Source: Paracoccaceae bacterium
GTDB taxonomy: Bacteria; Pseudomonadota; Alphaproteobacteria; Rhodobacterales; Rhodobacteraceae
DNA length: 7,439 nt
NCBI GenBank assembly: GCA_021767525.1
Contig: JAASTF010000145.1
Span: 1 to 7,439 of the forward strand
Direction: 5' to 3'
Shown here piece after piece: positions 1 to 5,354 of this stretch (the first letter of the stretch is position 1; each line of letters begins with the position of its first letter). The notes under the pieces are model-generated. The model saw only the letters and a program-made list of their open reading frames with translations. It was not told the origin of the DNA and did no database searches. Position numbers and translations under genes: made by a program.

Positions 1-169
1 AATCCGGCGCGACATAGACATGGCAGGTCGAGCAGGCGCAGGCGCCGCCGCAATCGGCCTCGATGCCCGGGATGTTGTTGTCGCGCGCGCCTTCCATGAC
101 GGTCATGCCATTGGCGACCTCGACGACATGTTCGGTGCCGTTGTGCTCGATATAGGTAATCTTGGCCAT
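1..169 (-). CDS. 2Fe-2S ferredoxin (adrenodoxin/FdVI type), N-terminal part
   Basis: The minus strand encodes 56 residues beginning MAKITYIEHNGTEHVV, then the iron-sulfur loop ADCGGACACSTCHVYV, before the gene runs off the left edge. C40, C46 and C49 give the C-x5-C-x2-C ligand pattern of vertebrate-type and ISC-type 2Fe-2S ferredoxins; C44 is an extra cysteine, and the fourth ligand lies outside the window. Proteins of this family are small soluble cytoplasmic electron carriers (about 105-110 residues), feeding cytochromes P450, iron-sulfur assembly or other oxygenases; which partner applies here cannot be seen. The start at 169 is supported by the conserved N-terminal beta strand and by a GGGGAGAG Shine-Dalgarno (178-185, minus). 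It is transcribed divergently from the OB-fold gene across a 126-bp gap. The family call is sure; the specific partner is unknown. Confidence 0.93.
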   Translation of the reverse strand, partial: MAKITYIEHNGTEHVVEVANGMTVMEGARDNNIPGIEADCGGACACSTCHVYVAPD

Positions 170-260
170 GTGCGGTGCTCTCCCCAGATGCGTTCGCTGC
201 CGTTCCTAGCCAAGCATCGCCGCCCGTTCCAGCCCATTTTATGCCGCAGCCTTGTGTGCC

Positions 261-288
261 TTGCATAAAGCGTCACATGTTCTATTTT
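261..288 (+). promoter_or_regulatory. Putative sigma-70-like promoter of the OB-fold gene
   Basis: A TTGCAT element (261-266) and a TATTTT element (283-288) are separated by 16 bp, an acceptable sigma-70 arrangement. The -10 element lies inside the LexA box, so bound LexA would block RNA polymerase directly. The predicted transcription start falls close to the ATG at 296, which would leave almost no leader. This is pattern reading, with no experimental support. Confidence 0.4.
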
Positions 289-293
289 TGTTC
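279..293 (+). promoter_or_regulatory. LexA operator (SOS box), alphaproteobacterial GTTC-N7-GTTC type
   Basis: The sequence GTTCTATTTTTGTTC is an exact match to the direct-repeat GTTC-N7-GTTC operator bound by LexA in Alphaproteobacteria, with an AT-rich spacer as in known sites. It ends two bases before the ATG of the OB-fold ORF and covers its probable -10 element, the position expected for repression. It is about 110 bp from the divergent ferredoxin start, so regulation of the ferredoxin is possible but less likely. The motif is seen directly; LexA binding is inferred from its form, its position and the DnaE2-like content of the downstream ORF. Confidence 0.8.
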
Positions 294-295
294 CC

Positions 296-688
296 ATGTA
301 TTTCGCCCCACGCCCGGATAATTCGCAGGATTGGCCGCGCCCGCCCGCGGCGCTGGTGGCCGCGTGGCTGGATCGCCCGCCGCAGGGCGCGCGCGTCACC
401 GTGGCGGGGCTGGTGATCCTGCGGCAGCGCCCGGGCACCGCCAAGGGGGTGATTTTCCTGACGCTCGAGGATGAAACCGGCGTGGTGAACATCATCGTCT
501 GGCGCAAGATGTACGAACGGTTCCGCCGCGCGGTGATCGCCGGGCGGCTGCTGCGCGTGACGGGGCGGTTGCAGCGCGAGGCCGGCGTGACCCATGTGAT
601 CGCCGAAGAGATCGAGGATATCTCGCCCCTGCTCGACCGGCTGCTGGACGAGGACGCGGCGCTTTCTTTGCCGGGCGAAACCGGGTAG
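296..688 (+). CDS. Stand-alone OB-fold protein equivalent to the C-terminal domain of DnaE2/ImuC
   Basis: The 130-residue product carries, at residues 33-106, the OB-fold module found near the C-terminus of error-prone polymerase DnaE2: VAGLVILRQRPGTAKGVIF, TLEDETG, then VVNIIVW and GRLQRE. DnaE2 normally has about 1,000-1,150 residues and acts in SOS translesion synthesis with ImuA and ImuB. Here the PHP, polymerase and helix-hairpin-helix parts are absent: a stop codon (266-268) lies upstream in the same frame. The basic tail that usually ends DnaE2 is also missing. Residues 1-30 (rich in Pro, Trp, Asp) are not recognisable. No Shine-Dalgarno precedes the ATG, so translation may be leaderless; an internal GTG start is possible but lacks a better site. 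The frame is clean with high third-position GC, which argues against an old decaying relic. It could bind single-stranded DNA or be a cassette deletion product; the domain is certain, the function is not. Confidence 0.8.
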   Translation: MYFAPRPDNSQDWPRPPAALVAAWLDRPPQGARVTVAGLVILRQRPGTAKGVIFLTLEDETGVVNIIVWRKMYERFRRAVIAGRLLRVTGRLQREAGVTHVIAEEIEDISPLLDRLLDEDAALSLPGETG

Positions 689-737
689 GTTACGCGCAAA
701 TGGCCCTGACAGAGGCCAGCAACGAGGTGATGAGCAG

Positions 738-1286
738 ATGAGCATCCCGTTCCGTCCCTTGGCCGTACTGGCCGCTGTGACCGCCTTGGCGGGCTGTCAG
801 GCGTCGCTGCCGTCCATGCCCGGCGCCGAGCCCGAGGTGACACGCCTGTTCCAGGCCGCGCCCCCCGGCGCGGCCGCCGGCACCTGCTGGGGCAAGACGG
901 AAACGCCCGCCGTCATCGAAACCGTGACCGAACAAATCATGGTGCAACCGGCCGAGATCTTGGCCGATGGGTCGATCATCACGCCGCCGATCTATCGCAC
1001 CGAAACGCGCCAGCAGATCGTCAAGGAACGGCGCGAGACCTGGTTCGAAACACCGTGCGATCACGTGCTGACGCCCGATTTCGTGCAAAGCCTGCAACGC
1101 GCGCTGGCCGTGCGCGGCCATTATCGCGGCGCCCCCACGGGCGAGATGGACGCCCGCACCCGCGCCGCCGTGCGTCGCTTTCAGGCGCCCGAGGGGCTAG
1201 ATTCCGGCATCCTGTCGCTTGCCGCCGCGCGCAAGCTGGGCCTGATCGCGGTCGAGCGGCCCGTGCCCGACGCCGATCAGGGTTAA
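738..1286 (+). CDS. Peptidoglycan-binding outer-membrane lipoprotein
   Basis: The 182-residue product starts with a lipoprotein signal (hydrophobic stretch about 7-18) ending in the lipobox LAGC, so C20 would be lipidated; Q21 at the +2 position favours outer-membrane sorting under the enterobacterial rule. A central region (50-107) contains two cysteines, C50 and C107, which could form a periplasmic disulfide, and a charged beta-like stretch (VTEQIMVQPAEI, YRTETRQQIVKERRETW). Residues 111-170 resemble a PG_binding_1 module: TPDFVQSLQRALAVRGHYRG, then a GEMDARTRAAVRRFQ helix pair, although its second half is shortened or atypical. The likely role is anchoring the outer membrane to the cell wall or helping envelope remodelling. 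A GAGGTG Shine-Dalgarno at 724-729 supports the start. It lies 49 bp behind the OB-fold gene in the same direction and could share its transcript. Class call firm; exact role unknown. Confidence 0.8.
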   Translation: MSIPFRPLAVLAAVTALAGCQASLPSMPGAEPEVTRLFQAAPPGAAAGTCWGKTETPAVIETVTEQIMVQPAEILADGSIITPPIYRTETRQQIVKERRETWFETPCDHVLTPDFVQSLQRALAVRGHYRGAPTGEMDARTRAAVRRFQAPEGLDSGILSLAAARKLGLIAVERPVPDADQG

Positions 1287-1711
1287 CCCATCAGCGAAAA
1301 GGGGTTCCGCTCGGTCGCGATTCCCTGGGTCTGCAATGCCGCCTCCAGCCGCTCGGGCGGGGGCAGAACGTCATGCGGCAGGCGCAGCTTGCGCCCGTCC
1401 TTCAGCACCAGCGTCACCCGCATCGACATATCCAGCCGTCGGTCAAAGCGCACTTTCTCGATCATGGTCAGCGGCACGCTGTCGCCGCCCAGGATGCCCT
1501 GCCACTCCAGGCTATGCGCATCCAACACCAGCCGGCTTTCGGGATTGCGCCAGACCTCCCATGCCAGGGGCAGGGTGAACAGCCACAGGAACATCACGAT
1601 CCAGATCGCCGCACCAAGAATCGCAAGCATCGCCAGCAGCACCGCCCAGACCAGCGCCAGCACCGCGATGTTGCGCGGGGCGCGGCCGATGCGGCGATGC
1701 GTCAGGCTCAT
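1283..1711 (-). CDS. Small two-helix membrane protein with a C-terminal beta-rich domain (bacterial PH-like?)
   Basis: The 142-residue product begins MSLTHRRIGRAPRN, a basic segment, followed by two closely spaced hydrophobic helices (about 14-34 and 36-55) that would form a membrane hairpin with both ends in the cytoplasm. The soluble part (56-142) alternates hydrophobic strands: SRLVLDAHSLEW, VPLTMIEKVRF, MRVTLVLKDGRKLRL, then a helix PPERLEAALQTQ. This pattern resembles small bacterial PH-like domains, but no family motif is certain. The start at 1711 is chosen because its ATG overlaps the SDR stop codon as ATGA, a mark of translational coupling; an open frame continues upstream to 1774, but that part lies inside the SDR gene and reads as a low-quality arginine-rich extension. 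The gene ends head-on against the lipoprotein gene. Function unknown. Confidence 0.75.
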   Translation of the reverse strand: MSLTHRRIGRAPRNIAVLALVWAVLLAMLAILGAAIWIVMFLWLFTLPLAWEVWRNPESRLVLDAHSLEWQGILGGDSVPLTMIEKVRFDRRLDMSMRVTLVLKDGRKLRLPHDVLPPPERLEAALQTQGIATERNPFSLMG

Positions 1712-2442
1712 CGCCCGCCTGCCACGTCGACCAGCGTGCGCGTGACGTAGGACGCGCCATCCGACAGCAGCCACAGGATCGACTGCGCCACCTCGTCCGC
1801 CGTGCCTGCGCGGCGCATAGGCACCATATGCGACAGGCGGGCCAGCCGGTCAGGCTCGCCGCCCTTGGCGTGAATGTCGGTTTCGATCAGGCCGGGGCGC
1901 ACGGCGTTCACCCGAATGCCCTCGGGCGCCAGCTCGTCGGCCAGGCCCAGGGTAAAGGTGTCGATGGCGCCCTTGGTGGCGGCGTAATCCACGTATTGAT
2001 TGCCCGAGCCCAGACGCGCCGCCGCGGACGAGACATTCACGATATGCCCCGGCGTGCCGCAGGCGCGCATATGCGCCACCGCCGCCTTGGCCACCAGGAT
2101 CGCGCCCACCACGTTGACGGCGAAGATGTTGGTCAGCCGCTCGGGCGTCAGGTCGGCGATGCTGGCGGTTTTGCCAACAATGCCGGCGTTGTTCACCAGG
2201 TCGATGGGGCAGGCCGGGTCGATCGCGGCGAACAGCGCGTCGATCTGGGCGGGCTGTGCCACGTCGCATTGCACGATCTGCGCCTTTTGCCCCGCCGCGC
2301 GCACATCGGCGGCGACCTGTTCGGCGCCCGCCGGGTCGGAATTATAGGTCAGGATCACATCGCGCCCCTGCGCCGCGCCCAGCCGGGCGCAGGCCGCGCC
2401 GATGCCGGCGCTGCCGCCCGTGATCAAAAGCGTGCGTGTCAT
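1708..2442 (-). CDS. SDR-family NAD(P)-dependent oxidoreductase (YgfF-like)
   Basis: The 244-residue product is a complete classical short-chain dehydrogenase. Residues 8-15 (TGGSAGIG) form the glycine-rich cofactor loop, NNAG is at 84-87, the structural asparagine is N110 (FAVNVV), and the catalytic triad is S139 (NVSSAAARLG), Y153 and K157 (YAATK). C-terminal PGLIETDI (183-190) is the usual substrate-loop entry. The segment around SSAAARLG and YVDYAATKGAID resembles YgfF/glucose-1-dehydrogenase-like members, but the substrate cannot be named. The start at 2442 is preferred over an open extension to 2628, because GAGGGGGAA lies just upstream and the first strand MTRTLLITGG begins the Rossmann fold directly; the extension would overlap pepN. 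It follows the pepN stop by 13 bp, so the two are likely cotranscribed, and its own stop overlaps the next start by ATGA. Confidence 0.93.
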   Translation of the reverse strand: MTRTLLITGGSAGIGAACARLGAAQGRDVILTYNSDPAGAEQVAADVRAAGQKAQIVQCDVAQPAQIDALFAAIDPACPIDLVNNAGIVGKTASIADLTPERLTNIFAVNVVGAILVAKAAVAHMRACGTPGHIVNVSSAAARLGSGNQYVDYAATKGAIDTFTLGLADELAPEGIRVNAVRPGLIETDIHAKGGEPDRLARLSHMVPMRRAGTADEVAQSILWLLSDGASYVTRTLVDVAGGR

Positions 2443-2455
2443 TGGAAATTCCCCC

Positions 2456-5008
2456 TCATGATCCAAGAATGCGGCTGACCATCTCGGTCGTGTCGCGGCT
2501 AAGCTCGGGCGTGGCCAGGATACGTTCCAACGCTGCCTTGGCATGGGCCTGGCGGGTGCTGTCATAGCGCGCCCAGGTTTCGAACGCGGTGCACATGCGC
2601 GCGGTTGTCTGCGGATTGACCGGATCAAGCTGGATCAGCCAGTCGGCCAGCAAGGCGTAGCCCGCCCCGTCGGCGCGGTGGAACGCGGCCGGAGACATGG
2701 CCAAAGCGCCCAGCGTTGCGCGGAACCGATTGGGGTTTTTCCAGTTGAAATCGGCGTGCTGCGTCAGCGCGGCGCAGGTTTCCACCGCCTCGGCCGGGTC
2801 GGCGTGGACGATCTGCAGGCTGAACCACTTGTCGATCACCAGCCTGTCGTCTTTCCACTGGTCATAGAACGCGGCGGTCGCCTTTTCGCCCTTGCCAGCC
2901 TGCAAAAGGCAGCCCCAGGCCGCCAGTTGCTGGGTCATGTTGTCGGCGCCGCCATATTGACGTTGCGCCTGCGCGCCGCCGTCCAGCCGCGTCAGCAGCC
3001 CCAGAACCGCGTTCGCCAGCGCCCGGTCGCCCGATTGCTGCGCGTCGGGCTGATAGGCGTCTGTGACCTGGTGCTGGGCGTAAAGGCGCGGCAGCGTGTC
3101 CTGCATTTTCTGCGCCATCGCCTGGCGCAAGGTCTGGCCGGCATCCCAGATCGCCTGCGGGTCGGGCGTGGCGCCGCTTTCATGCAGGGTTTGGGCGATG
3201 TCATCCTGGCTGGGCAGGCCCAGGGCCAGCGCGCGAAACGCCGGGTCCAGGCTGTCGTCGCGCAGCATGGCGTGGATCGCGTTCAGATAGCCGTCATCGG
3301 GCGCGGCACCATCGCGCACCATCGCGAGCAACACCTCGCGCGCCAGGTTGCGCCCCGCCTCCCACTTGTTGAACGGGTCGGTGTCATGGGCCAGCAAAAA
3401 GGCGCGTTCGTCATTCGTTGTCTCGCGCTGCAGGATCACGGGGGCCGAGAAATCGCGCAGGATCGAGGGGACGGGTTTCGACGCCAGCCCGTCAAAGCTA
3501 AAGCTTTGCCTGCCCTCAGTCATTTCCAGCACGGTGGTTGGCACCACCTCGTCGCCATTGGGGTTCAGCAGGCCGACGGCGATGGGGATCACTCGCGGGT
3601 CTTTCTTGTCTTGTCCAGGCGTAGGTGGCGTTTCCTGTTCGAAATGAAGGGTATAGGTGCCGTTCTTGAAGTCATCCGTCACCTTCAGGCGCGGGGTGCC
3701 GGCCTGTTCGTACCAGATCTTGAACTGGCTCAGGTCGCGGCCGGTGGCGTCCTCGAACACCTGCAGCCAATCTTCGATCGTGGCCGCGTCACCATCGTGG
3801 CGGTCGAAATACAGGTCCAGCGCGCGGGCATAAGCCTCATCCCCCACCAGCCGCTTGAGCATCCCGATCAGCTCGGCGCCCTTTTCGTAAACGGTGGCGG
3901 TGTAGAAGTTGTTGATCTCGACAAAGCTGCTGGGCCGCACCGGGTGCGCCAGCGGGCCGTTATCCTCGCGGAATTGCCTGCCGCGCAGGGCGATCACGTC
4001 GCTGATGCGTTTCACCGGCGCGCTGCGCATGTCGGCGGTGAATTGGCTGTCGCGAAAGACGGTCAGCCCCTCTTTCAAACACAGCTGAAACCAATCGCGG
4101 CAGGTGATGCGGTTGCCCGTCCAATTGTGGAAATACTCGTGCGCGATGATCGCCTCGATCCGCTCGAAATTCATGTCGGTGCTGGTTTCGGGGCTGGCCA
4201 GAACGCAGGACGAGTTGAAGATGTTCAGCCCCTTGTTCTCCATCGCGCCCATGTTGAAATCGTCGACCGCGACGATGTTGAACACGTCCAGATCGTATTC
4301 GCGGCCATATACGTCTTCGTCCCATTTCATCGATTTTTTAAGGGCTTCCATGCCGAAGGCGCACTTGCCCTCGTCGCCGGGGCGAACCCAGATGTTCAAC
4401 TCGACCTCGCGGCCGGATTTGGTGGTGAACCTGTCGGGGTGGTTCACCAGCTCACCCGCGACCAACGCGAACAGATAGGCGGGTTTGGGCCAGGGATCGT
4501 GCCATTCGGCCCAGCCATCGCCCGCGCCCACCGGGTTGCCGTTGGACAGCAGCACGGGGTGCGGGCCCTCGATCCGCACGGTGAAGGGGGCCATCACGTC
4601 GGGGCGGTCGGGGTAATAGGTGATCTTGCGAAATCCCTCGGCCTCGCACTGGGTGCAGTACATGCCGTTCGACATGTAAAGCCCTTCAAGCGCGGTGTTG
4701 GCAGCAGGGTTGATCTCGACCTCGGCCTCCCACGTGAAGGGGGCGTTCGGCACATCGCAGGTCAGGCCGGTATCCGTGACATCCGGCGTCACCGGCACCC
4801 CGTCGATCTTGGCGCCGATCAGGGCCAGGTTCTCGCCATGTAAGAAAAATTCACCCGATTGTGAGCTGGGATTAGGTTTAAACTCTATCCGGCTGACAAC
4901 GCGGGTTTTTTCGGGGTTCAAGTGAAAGGTCAGGTGGGTTTTTTCCACCAGGAACGCTGGCGGCGTGTAATCGGCAAGATAGATCGTTTGGGGAGAGGCG
5001 TCTTTCAT
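2456..5008 (-). CDS. pepN: Aminopeptidase N (M1 zinc metallopeptidase)
   Basis: The 850-residue product matches bacterial aminopeptidase N (870 residues in Escherichia coli). It removes N-terminal amino acids from peptides in the cytoplasm, completing protein turnover. The N-terminal beta domain (about 1-185) contains the QCEAEGFRKIT segment at 120-130, whose glutamate helps bind the substrate amino terminus. The catalytic domain carries the M1 exopeptidase motif GAMEN (254-258), the zinc site HEYFH (290-294) with the third ligand E313 (LKEGLT), and Y374 (TVYEKG), the transition-state tyrosine. All catalytic residues are intact. The rest is the beta-sandwich (from about 440) and the helical C-terminal domain. 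The start at 5008 has a GGAG element (5018-5021, minus) nine bases upstream. It is first in a run with the SDR and membrane-protein genes and has no signal peptide, as expected for a cytosolic enzyme. Confidence 0.97.
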   Translation of the reverse strand: MKDASPQTIYLADYTPPAFLVEKTHLTFHLNPEKTRVVSRIEFKPNPSSQSGEFFLHGENLALIGAKIDGVPVTPDVTDTGLTCDVPNAPFTWEAEVEINPAANTALEGLYMSNGMYCTQCEAEGFRKITYYPDRPDVMAPFTVRIEGPHPVLLSNGNPVGAGDGWAEWHDPWPKPAYLFALVAGELVNHPDRFTTKSGREVELNIWVRPGDEGKCAFGMEALKKSMKWDEDVYGREYDLDVFNIVAVDDFNMGAMENKGLNIFNSSCVLASPETSTDMNFERIEAIIAHEYFHNWTGNRITCRDWFQLCLKEGLTVFRDSQFTADMRSAPVKRISDVIALRGRQFREDNGPLAHPVRPSSFVEINNFYTATVYEKGAELIGMLKRLVGDEAYARALDLYFDRHDGDAATIEDWLQVFEDATGRDLSQFKIWYEQAGTPRLKVTDDFKNGTYTLHFEQETPPTPGQDKKDPRVIPIAVGLLNPNGDEVVPTTVLEMTEGRQSFSFDGLASKPVPSILRDFSAPVILQRETTNDERAFLLAHDTDPFNKWEAGRNLAREVLLAMVRDGAAPDDGYLNAIHAMLRDDSLDPAFRALALGLPSQDDIAQTLHESGATPDPQAIWDAGQTLRQAMAQKMQDTLPRLYAQHQVTDAYQPDAQQSGDRALANAVLGLLTRLDGGAQAQRQYGGADNMTQQLAAWGCLLQAGKGEKATAAFYDQWKDDRLVIDKWFSLQIVHADPAEAVETCAALTQHADFNWKNPNRFRATLGALAMSPAAFHRADGAGYALLADWLIQLDPVNPQTTARMCTAFETWARYDSTRQAHAKAALERILATPELSRDTTEMVSRILGS

Positions 5009-5047
5009 CGCGAGGCGCTCCAGTGAGATTTAGACGGGTTGCCCGAG

Positions 5048-5076
5048 ACGTTAGAGCGATGCTGACGCGGCTTCAA
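5048..5076 (-). promoter_or_regulatory. Possible pepN promoter
   Basis: On the minus strand TTGAAG (5071-5076) and TAACGT (5048-5053) are separated by exactly 17 bp and lie about 40 bp before the pepN start, a suitable place for a sigma-70-type promoter. The -35 matches the consensus well, the -10 only partly. The 109-bp divergent gap (5009-5117) must hold promoters for both directions; no clear element was found for the plus strand. Confidence 0.3.
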
Positions 5077-5117
5077 TGGGAGCAGGGCGAAACCGCAAGA
5101 AGAAACGGAGGACAGTC

Positions 5118-5315
5118 ATGTCGGCACCGAATACCAATGTCGAGAAACAAGAAGAAAAGCACAAACCGTCCCTTTTGGGCATCAAGGGCGCCATAGGTTT
5201 TGTCGCGCTTCTGCTGGTGATTTTCGTGGGCTGGGTCATCATTAACGGCCAGTCGCCAGAAACGCCAGAAACGCGGATTGACGGCCGGACAGGTGAAGAG
5301 GTGCCCGCCGATTAA
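5118..5315 (+). CDS. Small single-pass membrane protein of unknown function
   Basis: The 65-residue product has a charged N-terminus (MSAPNTNVEKQEEKHKPS, about residues 1-18), one strongly hydrophobic helix at about 22-43 (IKGAIGFVALLLVIFVGWVI), and a short acidic tail containing SPETPET and RIDGRTGEEVPAD. No cleavage site follows the helix, so it is probably a membrane-anchored miniprotein; orientation is uncertain. The start at 5118 is set by a strong GGAGGA Shine-Dalgarno at 5107-5112; the longer frame from 5076 has no such site and adds only a basic stretch. It stands between divergent pepN and the photolyase gene, 39 bp before the latter with no terminator visible, so it may lead the photolyase transcript. 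I do not recognise the family. The strong ribosome-binding site and credible topology make it a real gene. Confidence 0.72.
   Translation: MSAPNTNVEKQEEKHKPSLLGIKGAIGFVALLLVIFVGWVIINGQSPETPETRIDGRTGEEVPAD
5254..5271 (+). repeat. Two tandem copies of a 9-bp unit inside the small membrane protein gene
   Basis: CGCCAGAAA occurs twice in direct succession, followed by CG. The repeat keeps the reading frame and encodes the PET-PET part of the tail. Copy-number change by slippage would alter the tail by three residues without a frameshift. Confidence 0.7.
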
Positions 5316-5354
5316 TCCCTTTCCGGCGCTGCGCGGACCGCTAGGTTCAGGCGC

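Noticed and set aside
701..718. Inverted repeat TGGCC-N8-GGCCA between the OB-fold and lipoprotein genes
   Set aside because: Five-base stem, no following T tract, and frequent by chance in GC-rich DNA; not supportable as a terminator or operator.
103..843. A 246-codon minus-strand frame spanning the ferredoxin start, the SOS box and the OB-fold gene
   Set aside because: It would overlap three better-supported elements and its translation is low-complexity Ser/Arg-rich with no family resemblance.
2443..2628. N-terminal extension of the SDR to an ATG at 2628
   Set aside because: It overlaps the pepN C-terminus, adds a compositionally odd Arg/Pro segment before the Rossmann strand, and the start at 2442 has a strong ribosome site.
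2543..4843. A 766-codon open frame on the plus strand opposite pepN
   Set aside because: It is the mirror of an unmistakable pepN with all catalytic motifs; the translation is repetitive in Gly, Val, Arg and His without recognisable domains, as expected from high-GC antisense of a codon-biased gene.
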